64,000 bases of DNA. Origin: Streptomyces sp. NRRL S-118 (lineage in GTDB: Bacteria; Actinomycetota; Actinomycetes; Streptomycetales; Streptomycetaceae). Below are positions 17,529-25,804 of this stretch, piece by piece. Under the pieces are notes generated by a model, which did not search any database, was not told the origin of the DNA, and worked only from the letters and a program-made list of their open reading frames with translations. The DNA lies in NCBI RefSeq assembly GCF_000716335.1, contig NZ_KL591004.1, positions 107,910 through 171,909 of the forward strand, read 5' to 3'. The position numbers were made by a program, and so were the translations under genes. How positions within the stretch are numbered: position 1 is the stretch's first letter; every line of letters starts with the position of its first letter.

Positions 17529-17606
17529 GCCTCCCGGCGGTCCGGTGCGACTAGGCTCACGGCCGACACAGCAGTGCCGCACCGCCGTTACGGGAGAAGT
17601 CAGACC

Positions 17607-18605
17607 ATGGGCAAGAAGCGTCCCCAGACCAAGGCCGGGAAGTCGCGAGCGACCGTCGGAGCCCGCGCCGCCGGCGCTGACGAGCAGGTGCCGGTCGTCG
17701 GAGCCCGTGAGCCCTGCCCGTGCGGCTCGGGCCGCCGCTACAAGGCGTGTCACGGCCGTGCCGCCGCACAGGCGGTGACCGAGCTCGTCCAGCGGCCCTT
17801 CGAGGGCCTGGCGGGCGAGTGCGACTGGGTCGCGCTGCGCGAGCTGGTCCCCGCCGCGACCGTCACGCTGCACCTCAGGGGCGGGCTGCCGGAAGGCGTG
17901 CCGTCCGTGACCCTCGCGACCGTGCTGCCCATGGCGTGGCCGGCGCTGCGCCGCGACGACGGTTCGGTGCTGCTGGCGCTCCAGAACGACACCTCCACCG
18001 GCGATCTGAGCCGGGACCTCGCCGACACCCTCCAGCGCGCGCTGACCGCCGAGCCGGGTACGCCCGTCACGGCCGGGGGCACCCCTGCCGACGGCGGCGG
18101 GCCGCGCCTGCAGGACCTGCTCGACCCGGACGCGTCGTTCGAGCCTGTCGTCCACTCGGGCTTCGAGTTCTGGGTGCCGGACTCCGCGGAGAAGTCGTCG
18201 CCCGAGGTGGCCGCGTCCCTGGAGCGGGCCAACGCCGCCGCCATCCCGACCGTGAAGCTGTCCGGCGTGGACGCCGCCTACTGGTGTGAGACGCCCGAGA
18301 AGAACCACCTGCGCTGGGTCATGCCGCACCCCGAGGAGCAGCTGCTCGACGCGCTCGCCCGGCTGCACGCGGCGGGCCGGTCCTCGCTCGGCGAGGGCAC
18401 CCGCCTCGTGGGCTCGTTCCGCGCGCACGGCCTGATGGTCCCGGTGTGGGACCTGCCGAGCGCGATGGGCGCGAAGGACTGCGAGCAGCCGGCCGCCGAG
18501 TTCGCGGAGCGGCTCGCGGAGGCGCTCGCCGCCGACGCGCCGCTGAGCCCGGAGGAGCGGCGGGCGCGCGGCGGTCTCACCAACCGCCAGGTGACGCTGA
18601 GCTGA
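17607..18605 (+). CDS. DUF5926 family protein with SEC-C zinc motif
   Basis: The 332-residue protein begins with a basic segment (GKKRPQTKAGKSRATVG). A SEC-C metal-binding motif follows at about residues 35-50 (REPCPCGSGRRYKACHG), the zinc ligand set also seen at the SecA C-terminus. The rest is a conserved actinobacterial domain (DUF5926) of unknown function. GGGAGAAG lies upstream of the ATG. It may follow the HATPase gene in one transcript, since only 78 bp separate them and no terminator is visible. Confidence 0.85.
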   Translation: MGKKRPQTKAGKSRATVGARAAGADEQVPVVGAREPCPCGSGRRYKACHGRAAAQAVTELVQRPFEGLAGECDWVALRELVPAATVTLHLRGGLPEGVPSVTLATVLPMAWPALRRDDGSVLLALQNDTSTGDLSRDLADTLQRALTAEPGTPVTAGGTPADGGGPRLQDLLDPDASFEPVVHSGFEFWVPDSAEKSSPEVAASLERANAAAIPTVKLSGVDAAYWCETPEKNHLRWVMPHPEEQLLDALARLHAAGRSSLGEGTRLVGSFRAHGLMVPVWDLPSAMGAKDCEQPAAEFAERLAEALAADAPLSPEERRARGGLTNRQVTLS

Positions 18606-18704
18606 ACGGCTGGTTACGGCGGAGTAATCCCGACCGGTCGGTGACCTCCGCCACAATTGCCTCTACCGGCCGGTAAATCCATGACCGAATTGCAGAGATC
18701 GAAT

Positions 18705-18732
18705 TTGCGAACAGCCGATCTCTTGTTACGGT
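18705..18732 (+). promoter_or_regulatory. Candidate promoter (-35 TTGCGA, -10 TACGGT)
   Basis: TTGCGA and TACGGT are separated by 16 bp on the plus strand, close to the housekeeping pattern. The region is AT-rich relative to its surroundings. Transcription from here would start right at the strong hairpin at 18740 and would not lead into a plus-strand gene. Two perfect palindromes, CCGACCGGTCGG at 18630-18641 and ACCGGCCGGT at 18665-18674, lie just upstream. Confidence 0.4.
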
Positions 18733-18738
18733 TCTGGA

Positions 18739-18780
18739 AGCCCGGTCGCTGGTGCATCCCCCGTCGCCAGCGATCGGGCG
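18739..18780 (+). ncRNA. Candidate small RNA or leader hairpin with C-rich loop
   Basis: GCCCGGTCGCTGG pairs with CCAGCGATCGGGC (13 pairs including one G-U). The 14-base loop contains CCCCC, and the hairpin follows directly after a promoter-like sequence. It may be a short regulatory RNA whose loop could pair with GGGGG/GGAGG ribosome binding sites. It may instead be only the terminator of the DUF5926 transcript, or of the minus-strand gene that ends at 18830. Sequence alone cannot decide. Confidence 0.35.
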
Positions 18781-18829
18781 CTTCACATTCCGCGGAATGC
18801 CGCCTTCCGATCCCGGCCGGCCCGCGACG

Positions 18830-19483
18830 TCAACTCGCCCTGGGCTCCGGGGCGTTGCTTCCCGAGCGCAGCAGCAGCGGACTCGTCTCCGCGTCACCGC
18901 TCTCCGCGAACTCCGCCACCGCCGTGTATTCAGCGGACTTTCCCCGCCGGGGCTCCCTGGGCGTCTCGCACGCGCCCGGCTCGTCGTCCGCCGGCACGGT
19001 GCAATGCGTTCGGACCGTACGGCCGCCGGGGGCCATGAGCGTCAGCACGGAGGTCAGTTCCGCCCCCGTCGCATTGCGGTAGTACGTCCGGGCCCAGGCG
19101 TCCGGCCCCTCGGTCAGGACGCAGGTCTGCGCCTCGACCCCCTCGGGCGAGGCGAGCTCCGGACCGCACCGGGCAGCCCCCTGCGGTGCATCGATTCCGG
19201 CCAGAAGTCCGGACGCGGAGGCGGCGGCACCCGCGGGCGCGCCGGCGGCCCCGGAAGCGGGCGAACCGGAACGCGGCGCACCGGAACCCGGCATCGTGCC
19301 GGAACGGGGGTCGCCGGAAGCGGGTCCGGAGCCGGAGTCCGGGACCGGGCCCGCCGGGGGACGGGCGGCGGACACCGAGTCGGGGCCGGGGTCCGGAGAC
19401 CCGGCCGGGCCCGCGGACGCCACCAGTGGCAGCACCGCGGCGAACACCACGACGGCCCCGATCCCGATCAGGCGGAGATTCAT
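18830..19483 (-). CDS. Secreted Ser/Pro/Gly-rich protein of unknown function
   Basis: The 217-residue product begins with a signal sequence (MNLRLIGIGAVVVFAAVLPL). About 85 residues of Pro/Ser/Gly-rich linker follow. The C-terminal domain of about 110 residues contains three Cys residues (ARCGPELAS, QTCVLTEGPDAWARTYYRNA, RTHCTVPADDEPGACETP has a fourth nearby), which suggests disulfides outside the cell. The ATG at 19483 has GAGAAGGGG upstream. I do not recognise a family. It is transcribed in the same direction as the primase-like gene upstream, with 132 bp between them. Confidence 0.7.
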   Translation of the reverse strand: MNLRLIGIGAVVVFAAVLPLVASAGPAGSPDPGPDSVSAARPPAGPVPDSGSGPASGDPRSGTMPGSGAPRSGSPASGAAGAPAGAAASASGLLAGIDAPQGAARCGPELASPEGVEAQTCVLTEGPDAWARTYYRNATGAELTSVLTLMAPGGRTVRTHCTVPADDEPGACETPREPRRGKSAEYTAVAEFAESGDAETSPLLLRSGSNAPEPRAS

Positions 19484-19615
19484 GGCGGCCCCTTCTCGAC
19501 GGTGCGCCGACGATATCGACGGAAGGCGGGCGCACGTGAACCGCGCACCCGAATTCCGTGCAACTCGCCCCACCTCGCACCCGTACGAGTGACGCAGGGG
19601 CACCGGAGCGATACG

Positions 19616-20308
19616 TCAGTACCGCAGCCGGCTGCCTCCGTCGGGCGTGCTCGGGGTGGTGGTGCTCGCCTCGACGAGCGCGTCCACCACCGCCTCCACG
19701 TCCGGCAGCCAGGGCGACGCCGACCCGGCGAGCGGCGCCCGCTCCCAGCGCACCTGGCCCGTTCCGGTGTCCGAGGGCGGCAGCACCAGGTAGCCGCCCT
19801 CGCTGTGGAAGCGCAGCGAACTGGGCACGCAGTCCTTCACGTACAGCAGCTCCCCGAGCTGCTCGAGCGTGTAGGAGGCGACCAGCAGGGACCACCGGGT
19901 CGGGGTCGCCACCACCGGGCCGAGCCGCATGCCCATCGCGTCCAGCGCCGCAAGGGCGCGGGCGCCCGCGACCGCCGGCAGGCTGAGCGCGCACGGCGCA
20001 CGCCCCCCCGTGGCGAGCACGATCGGTGCGTCCGGGCGGTTGGCCCACCACCAGCGCACCATGCGCGGGTCCGTGGTGGCCGCGAGCAGCCCGGGGTCGA
20101 AGGGGTGTGCGCCGGGTACGACGCACTCGGGGTCGGGGCAGGCGCAGCCGCGGTCCCGGTCACCGCGGCTGCCGGCCGCCTTGAGCCCCACACCGGGGAG
20201 TACGGGCCACTGCCACTCGGTGGCGCAGCGGAGCGCCGCCTCCACGTGGGCAGGCCTCCTCTTAAGCCGGAACCGGAGCCTGCGTCGCCTTCCGAGGATC
20301 TCGCGCAT
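19616..20308 (-). CDS. Degenerate bifunctional primase/polymerase domain protein
   Basis: The 230-residue protein has the overall layout of the PrimPol N-terminal domain: a Cys/His segment (RGCACPDPECVVPGAHPFDP), MVRWWWANRPDAPIVLATG, and a final GGYLVLPPSDTGTGQVRW strand. The catalytic motifs are replaced. Where active members have a DLD-type acidic pair there is CALSLPAVAG, and the His motif reads TRWSLLVASY. It is therefore probably inactive as a polymerase and may bind DNA or act as a scaffold. Length is normal and the frame is intact, so it does not look like a decaying gene. Its active relative is encoded at 6884. Confidence 0.75.
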   Translation of the reverse strand: MREILGRRRRLRFRLKRRPAHVEAALRCATEWQWPVLPGVGLKAAGSRGDRDRGCACPDPECVVPGAHPFDPGLLAATTDPRMVRWWWANRPDAPIVLATGGRAPCALSLPAVAGARALAALDAMGMRLGPVVATPTRWSLLVASYTLEQLGELLYVKDCVPSSLRFHSEGGYLVLPPSDTGTGQVRWERAPLAGSASPWLPDVEAVVDALVEASTTTPSTPDGGSRLRY

Positions 20309-20932
20309 GAGCGCTCGTTCCTTTCCGTTGAACGCCGAGGGTCCACATCACAACACGTGTGCGTTACTTCACTGTGCGTACAAGCCGACGTCTCACCGCC
20401 CGCCCGTGTCGCGTGGCGTGTGCCGCGTGACGCGTGCCGGTGGCATGCGCCTGCCCCTCTTCAGCTGCGGCAACCAACACCGCGCGGGGCCGAGCGTGGG
20501 CGCTGTCGTCCCGTGGGCTGTCGTCCATTTAACGTGTGGCGAGGGGTGGCGCGCTCAAGGCGCTTGCCGCCCCGCCGAGCTCTTCCCCGCCACCCGGGGA
20601 CGGGGTGCGGCCTTCTGTGGTGAGGACGCCAGGGCTTCCCGCGGAGTTCCGTTCCCGCTCCAACTGCCCCTGGACCGTCACCGTTTACGTACCCCAGCAC
20701 GTTCGGGATGACGCTCTCCCCGGGCCGTCGTCCCCCGACGGCGTCCCGGGCTGTACCCCTTTTCGAACGGCCTCAGTCGACCGCAAATGGCGCCCATGGG
20801 GAGCATTTTTGAGCCAAGTTCAGCACCTTGTAAACACCGCGCGCCCTGCTGGGACAATGCTGGACATCCCCTTACTTGTGCGTGTACATGTGGTTGCAGT
20901 GATTGCGGCGCAGAATGACATGGGGGTTTGCG
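20309..20932. other. Long intergenic region between divergent genes
   Basis: The stretch separates the primase-like gene from the phosphatase gene. It contains alternating CGTG/GCGT words around 20400-20450 and two copies of GCTGTCGTCC around 20505-20525. From about 20780 it is AT-richer (TTTTTGAGCCAAGTTC, CACCTTGTAAACACC), probably the phosphatase promoter. I find no convincing gene. Confidence 0.4.
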
Positions 20933-20977
20933 ATGCTATTGAGCACAACGCACCCGTCGGAAAGCCGGCTGCCATGA
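20933..20977 (+). CDS. Candidate 14-residue leader peptide overlapping the phosphatase start
   Basis: A GGGGG ribosome binding site lies six bases before an ATG that opens a 14-codon frame (MLLSTTHPSESRLP). Its TGA overlaps the ATG of the phosphatase gene as ATGA. This layout would couple translation of the main gene to the leader. If the phosphatase really starts at the in-frame ATG at 20920, the leader is only a shadow. Confidence 0.3.
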   Translation: MLLSTTHPSESRLP

Positions 20978-22488
20978 GCGCCCCTCACCTGCCGAAAGTG
21001 GCTGGAATCGATCCAACGGTTCCCGCGCCAGCGCACACTGCGCCGCCCCTGCCCGGCCTCCCGGCCCCGCCGGTCGCGCCCGGAGCGCTGATCCAGGACC
21101 GGCTGGCGGGCTGGGTGTCCGACCTGACCACCCTCCACGAACTCACCGAACGGCTCAGTCGCACCCACGCCCTCGACGACGCTCTGCACGAGCTGCTGCG
21201 CGCCGGCGCCGCGCTCGTCGGCGCCCGGCGCGGCATGGTGGTCCTCGAACCCGCCGACGGCCTCGGCCCCGCCACCACCGTCGGCCTCGGCCTCGACCAC
21301 GCCGACCTCGGCACCATCGAGACCGTGCCGCGCAGCGCCACGTCCTACGGCCGCATCCTGGAGGGGCTGCCCCAGGCGGCGCCGCGCCCCGCCTCCGCGG
21401 ACGCACCGGGGGAAGCGGCCCCCTCCGCCGGCAGACCGCCGGATCCCGCCCGCGCCCCCGGCGCCGCACCCCGCACGGGCGCCGCGCCCGATCCCGTCGC
21501 CGCATCCCGCACGGACGCCGTAGCCGATCCCGTCGCCGTACCCGACCTCTTCGCCGACGAGCACCTCGACCCGCGCCACCGCGAGGTCGCCGCCCGGCTC
21601 GGTTTCGCCGCCAGCTACGCCGTACCCCTCGCCGCCGGGAGGGCCGGCAGGCTCGGCGCCGCCGTCTGGCTGTACGACGAGCCCGCCGAGCCGGCCGAGC
21701 GCGCCCGCCACCTCGTGCGCCTCTACGGGCAGTACGCCTCCGAACAGCTCGCCCGGCTGGTGGAGCTGGAGCGCAGCCGGGCCACCATGGCCACGATCGC
21801 CGAAGAACTGCTGCCGCGCCGACTGCCCCGCGTCCCGGGCGTCCAGCTCGCCGCCCGGCACCGCACCACCCCCGGTGGCGGCGGCGACTGGTACGACGCG
21901 CTGCCGCTGCCCGAGGGGGCGCTGGGCCTGGCCGTCGGTTCGGTCTCCGGCACCGGGCCGAGCGCGCTGGCCGCGATGGGCCGGCTGCGGGCCTCGCTGC
22001 GGGCGTACGCCGTGATGGAGGGCGAGGACCCCGTCGCGGTCCTCTCCGACCTGGAGCTGCTGCTGCGGCTGACCGAGCCGGCCCGCTCCGCCACCGCGCT
22101 GTTCGCCTACGCGGAGCCCGACCTCCGCAAGATCGTGCTGGCCGGGGCCGGGCACACCCCGCCGCTGATCGTCGGCGACCGGCGCACCGAGTTCATCGAG
22201 ACGTCCCTGTCCGCGCCGCTCGGCATGCTCGCGTGCTGGGAGGCGCCGAGCGTGGAGCTCACCACGGAGCCCGGCGAAACGGTGCTCCTCTACACGGACG
22301 GGCTCCTGCGGCGCACCGGCGAGCCCATGGACAGGGCCTTCGCGCGCCTGCACGCGGCGGCGGCGACCGTACCGCGGGCCGACCGGAGCGACCCGGGCGC
22401 CGTCGCCGACCACGTGCTGCGCACGCTGCTGCCGGACGACGCGCACGGCACGGAGGACGTGGTGGTGCTGGCGGCACGCTTCGCGTGA
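20974..22488 (+). CDS. GAF domain/SpoIIE-type PP2C serine phosphatase
   Basis: The protein of about 504 residues starts with a Pro-rich stretch and a GAF domain (LTERLSRTHALDDALHELL to LVGARRGMVVLEP). An Ala/Pro/Asp-rich insert of about 60 residues splits the GAF fold (near 140-200). The C-terminal half is a SpoIIE/PP2C phosphatase with AARHRTTPGGGGDWYDALPL (metal-binding Asp), AVGSVSGTGPSALAAM and LLYTDGLLRRTGE. The usual GDV/GH metal motif reads VGSVSGTG, so the Asp expected there is replaced by Ser, which could reduce activity. Such proteins dephosphorylate anti-anti-sigma factors. An in-frame ATG at 20920 is an alternative start. Confidence 0.8.
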   Translation: MSAPHLPKVAGIDPTVPAPAHTAPPLPGLPAPPVAPGALIQDRLAGWVSDLTTLHELTERLSRTHALDDALHELLRAGAALVGARRGMVVLEPADGLGPATTVGLGLDHADLGTIETVPRSATSYGRILEGLPQAAPRPASADAPGEAAPSAGRPPDPARAPGAAPRTGAAPDPVAASRTDAVADPVAVPDLFADEHLDPRHREVAARLGFAASYAVPLAAGRAGRLGAAVWLYDEPAEPAERARHLVRLYGQYASEQLARLVELERSRATMATIAEELLPRRLPRVPGVQLAARHRTTPGGGGDWYDALPLPEGALGLAVGSVSGTGPSALAAMGRLRASLRAYAVMEGEDPVAVLSDLELLLRLTEPARSATALFAYAEPDLRKIVLAGAGHTPPLIVGDRRTEFIETSLSAPLGMLACWEAPSVELTTEPGETVLLYTDGLLRRTGEPMDRAFARLHAAAATVPRADRSDPGAVADHVLRTLLPDDAHGTEDVVVLAARFA

Positions 22489-22608
22489 GCGTGCGCGCCC
22501 GGTCCGGGAACGGGTGACACAAGGCCCTGGGGGCGGCTCCGGTGCGACCGTACGATGGGGATGGTTCAGTGTCGTACCAAACAGGTCGTACCAACAGGAG
22601 GCGGACCC

Positions 22609-24066
22609 GTGGCCGAAGAGCTCACGCCGGAGACCCCGGACGAAGCTGAGGAGCCGATCAAGCAGCGCAAGAACAGCCTGTACCCGGCGGTGTCCGACGA
22701 GCTCGCCGAGAACATGAAGACCGGCTGGGCCGACACGGAGCTGCGCGACCTGGAGCCGATCCCGCAGGCCGACCGCACCGCCGCCCGGCGCGCCGCGCTG
22801 TCCCGGCGCTTCCCCGGTGAGCGCCTGGTCATCCCCTCGGGCAACCTGAAGACCCGGTCCAACGACACGGAGTACGCCTTCCGGCCGTCGACCGAGTACG
22901 CCTACCTGACCGGCGACCACACCCACGACAGCGTCCTGGTGCTGGAGCCCACGGGCGAGGGCCACGAGGCCACGGTCCACCTGCTGCCGCGGTCCGACCG
23001 GGAGAACGGCGAGTTCTGGCTGGACGGCCAGGGCGAGCTGTGGGTCGGCCGCCGGTACTCGCTGACCGAGTCCGAGCAGCGGCTCGGCATCCCCGCCAAG
23101 GACGTGCGCGAGCTGGCGGAGCGGCTGCGCGGGGCCACCGGCCCGGTGCGTGTCGTGCGCGGGCACGACGCGGCCGTCGAGGCCGCGCTGACCGACAAGG
23201 TCACCGCCGAGCGCGACGAGGAACTGCGGGTGTACCTCTCCGAGGCGCGTCTGGTGAAGGACGCCTTCGAGATCGGCGAGCTGGAGCGGGCGTGCGCGTC
23301 GACCGCGCGCGGCTTCGAGGACGTCGTACGCGTCCTGGACAAGGCGCAGGCCACGAGCGAGCGGTACATCGAAGGCACCTTCTTCCTGCGCGCCCGCGTC
23401 GAGGGCAACGACATCGGCTACGGCTCGATCTGCGCGGCCGGCCCGCACGCCACCACGCTGCACTGGGTGCGCAACGACGGCCCGGTGCGCCCGGGCGACC
23501 TGCTGCTGCTCGACGCGGGCGTGGAGACCACGACCCTCTACACCGCGGACGTGACGCGGACGCTGCCGATCAACGGCCGCTTCAGCGACCTGCAGCGCAA
23601 GATCTACGACGCGGTGTACGAGGCCCAGGAGGCCGGCATCGCGGCGGTGAAGCCGGGCGCCGTCTTCCGCGACTTCCACGACGCGGCGCAGCGCGTCCTC
23701 GCCGAGAAGCTCGTCGAGTGGGGCCTCGTCGAGGGCCCGGTCGAGCGGGTCCTGGAGCTGGGCCTGCACCGCCGCTGGACGCTGCACGGCACCGGCCACA
23801 TGCTCGGCATGGACGTCCACGACTGCGCGGCCGCGCGGACGGAGGCGTACGTCGACGGCGTGCTGGAGCCGGGCATGTGCCTGACCGTCGAGCCCGGCCT
23901 GTACTTCCAGGCCGACGACCTGACGGTGCCGGAGGAGTACCGCGGCATCGGCGTCCGCATCGAGGACGACATCCTGGTCACCGAGGACGGCAACCGGAAC
24001 CTCTCGGCCGCGCTGCCGCGCCGGTCGGACGAGGTCGAGGCGTGGATGGCCGGCCTGCAGGGCTGA
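22609..24066 (+). CDS. pepP: Xaa-Pro aminopeptidase (M24B family)
   Basis: The 485-residue enzyme removes an N-terminal residue next to proline. The creatinase-like N-terminal domain is followed by the pita-bread catalytic domain with all five metal ligands: Asp in LLLLDAGVE, Asp in YTADVTRTL, His in HGTGHMLGMDVHD, Glu in LTVEPGLYF and Glu in VRIEDDILVTEDG. The GTG at 22609 has AGGAGG eight bases upstream. The leader just before it contains GTCGTACCAAACAGG followed directly by GTCGTACCAACAGG, a short direct repeat that covers the ribosome binding site region. Length is normal for the family. Confidence 0.9.
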   Translation: MAEELTPETPDEAEEPIKQRKNSLYPAVSDELAENMKTGWADTELRDLEPIPQADRTAARRAALSRRFPGERLVIPSGNLKTRSNDTEYAFRPSTEYAYLTGDHTHDSVLVLEPTGEGHEATVHLLPRSDRENGEFWLDGQGELWVGRRYSLTESEQRLGIPAKDVRELAERLRGATGPVRVVRGHDAAVEAALTDKVTAERDEELRVYLSEARLVKDAFEIGELERACASTARGFEDVVRVLDKAQATSERYIEGTFFLRARVEGNDIGYGSICAAGPHATTLHWVRNDGPVRPGDLLLLDAGVETTTLYTADVTRTLPINGRFSDLQRKIYDAVYEAQEAGIAAVKPGAVFRDFHDAAQRVLAEKLVEWGLVEGPVERVLELGLHRRWTLHGTGHMLGMDVHDCAAARTEAYVDGVLEPGMCLTVEPGLYFQADDLTVPEEYRGIGVRIEDDILVTEDGNRNLSAALPRRSDEVEAWMAGLQG

Positions 24067-24120
24067 CGCGCCGCGCCGGGCGTGCGAGGGGGTGGGAGCC
24101 GGAGGGCTGCCACCCCCTCG

Positions 24121-24275
24121 GTGTCCGGGAAGCCGGGACGGAGGCCGTCGTCCGGGAGGCCGGGACGGGGTCGCGGTCAGGGAGGCCGGGGTCAGGGGCC
24201 GAGGGTCAGGGGGCCGGGACAGGGCCGTTGTCCGGGAGGCCGGGACGGGGCCGTGGTCAGGGGGCCGGGGTCAGG
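24121..24275. repeat. Imperfect tandem repeats, 22-29-bp units, six copies
   Basis: Units built from GTCCGGGAGGCCGGGACGGGGCC and a GTCAGGGGGCCGGGGTCAGG variant alternate about six times between two convergent genes. They run into the stop codon of the HATPase gene. The two unit types alternate partly regularly, which suggests duplication of a two-unit block. Confidence 0.7.
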
Positions 24276-24711
24276 ACGCCACCAGCGGGGCGTCGGACTT
24301 CCACTTCACGATCTTGTCGAAGCTCACCACCGCGCCCCCACGCCCCGATCTGTTGCCGATGTGGACGTGGTCGGCCAGTTCCTCGATCAGGCTCAGTCCC
24401 CGGCCATGCTCGGCCTCGGGAGTGGCTCTGCGGGGCGGGCGCAGCGGGCCCGCGGGGAATCCCGGGCCCGAGTCCGCCACCTCGATACGGCACTTCTCAC
24501 CGTCCAGGTACGCGGTCACCCGGTACTCGGCGGAGCCGTCCCCGGCGCCGTGCTCGACCGCGTTCGCACAGGCTTCGCTCAGCGCGAGGGACAGGTCGTA
24601 CGAGATCTCCGGGTCGACTCCGGCGGTCTCCATGGTGCCGAGGAGGAGGCGACGGGCGAGCGGAACGCTCGCAGCCTCGCGCCGCAAGTGGAGTGACCAC
24701 CAGATGCTCAT
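24271..24711 (-). CDS. ATP-binding protein of the HATPase_c (anti-sigma kinase-like) family
   Basis: The 146-residue protein is the size of RsbW-type proteins and has their motifs: N-box LALSEACANAVEHG, G1 IEVADSGPGF and G2 EHGRGLSLI. The ATG at 24711 has AGGAGG eight bases upstream and gives the N-terminus MSIWWSLHLRREAASVP, typical of this group. A longer open frame upstream lacks a start signal. It may phosphorylate an anti-anti-sigma partner encoded elsewhere. The stop codon lies in the tandem repeat array, so the repeat could alter the C-terminus between strains. Confidence 0.85.
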   Translation of the reverse strand: MSIWWSLHLRREAASVPLARRLLLGTMETAGVDPEISYDLSLALSEACANAVEHGAGDGSAEYRVTAYLDGEKCRIEVADSGPGFPAGPLRPPRRATPEAEHGRGLSLIEELADHVHIGNRSGRGGAVVSFDKIVKWKSDAPLVAS

Positions 24712-24902
24712 GCTCCAGCCTCCTGGCTGCGGCTCGACATATCGTTTCGTATTGCCCTGCGCGGGCGGTCGTAAGCGCTGCGTTGACGCCCAACCCCTCA
24801 TTCGGCGGATGTGCGTAGCCCGTACGCCGGTGTATGTCGCAAAGGGCATCTTCCGGACCTGCCGTATGGGGCTCACGGGCGCAGTGCGATGATGGCCCGG
24901 CC

Positions 24903-25724
24903 ATGTCTGCCCTCCCCGACGCACCGCCCGCCGCGCCGCATGCCTCCTCGCATGCCGCACCGCGGCTGCTGAGGGCCGCGGTGTTCGCCGCGGTCTGCGT
25001 CGTGCTGTCCGGGACCGGACACGTGCTCGCCGCGTGCGCGGCCGTCCCGTGGTGGACGCTGGTCCTCGGGTTCCTCGGTGTCCTCACCGTCACCCTGCCG
25101 TTCGCCGGACGGCAGCGGTCCCTGCCGGCGATCGCGGCCACGCTGGCGGGCGGGCAGCTCGCCCTGCACGTACTGTTCGGGCTCGGCCAGCGGCAGCACC
25201 TCGCGGTCGGTGTCGGTCCCCAGGCGGACGACGCGCTGATCCGCACGGCCGCCAAGCTGGTGTGCGGGGCCGGCGCAAGCTCGCTCAGCCCCGCGGACGC
25301 CCACCGGATCATCGTCACGGCGGGCCTCGACCCGGCCGCGGCGCAGTCCGCGTCCCACGCGGTCCACGCCGGTCACCTCGCCGAGCCCGCCGGGCTGTGG
25401 CCCGGCCTCCCCATGGTCCTCGGCCACCTGCTGGCCGCTCTCGTGACCGGCTGGCTGCTGCGGCGCGGCGACCTCGCGCTGCTGAAGCTCTCCGGCCTCT
25501 CCGCGCAGGGCGCGGCGGACGTCGCCGACGCGGCGCTCGTCCGGTCCCTGCGCGCCGCCCTCGTCCTCGTACGCGCCCTCGTCGCCGGGCTGCCCGCGCT
25601 GCCCGCGGGCGGGCCGCGGCCGCCGCGTACCGACGACGACCCGCCGCCGCCCGCCGCGACGGACGCACTCCTCCACACGGTGATCAGGCGCGGCCCGCCG
25701 GCCGTATACGTACTCGCCGCCTGA
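24903..25724 (+). CDS. Multi-spanning membrane protein heading the copper cluster
   Basis: The 273-residue protein has about four hydrophobic helices (LLRAAVFAAVCVVLSGTGHVL, WWTLVLGFLGVLTVTLPF, AIAATLAGGQLALHVLFGLG, LPMVLGHLLAALVTGWLL). Several His residues lie between helices and in an outer loop (ASHAVHAGHLAEP), which could bind metal. The C-terminus is Pro/Asp-rich. I recognise no named family. It precedes YcnI, SCO, PCu(A)C and CopCD genes on the same strand by 80 bp, so a role in copper handling or cytochrome oxidase assembly is likely by context. No clear ribosome binding site precedes the ATG, and a short-leader mRNA is possible. Confidence 0.7.
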   Translation: MSALPDAPPAAPHASSHAAPRLLRAAVFAAVCVVLSGTGHVLAACAAVPWWTLVLGFLGVLTVTLPFAGRQRSLPAIAATLAGGQLALHVLFGLGQRQHLAVGVGPQADDALIRTAAKLVCGAGASSLSPADAHRIIVTAGLDPAAAQSASHAVHAGHLAEPAGLWPGLPMVLGHLLAALVTGWLLRRGDLALLKLSGLSAQGAADVADAALVRSLRAALVLVRALVAGLPALPAGGPRPPRTDDDPPPPAATDALLHTVIRRGPPAVYVLAA

Positions 25725-25804
25725 CACGGCCCACTCGACGGGAGTGGTGCCGTGGTGCGCCCGTGCGCACACACCGACGTCCCCTCTCCGTGGAGTGTTC
25801 CGTG

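Noticed and set aside
15846..18656. Long minus-strand frame (about 936 codons)
   Set aside because: Antisense shadow of the phosphodiesterase, HATPase and DUF5926 genes.
20872..23820. Long minus-strand frame (about 980 codons)
   Set aside because: Antisense shadow of the SpoIIE phosphatase and aminopeptidase genes; no motif and no start signal.
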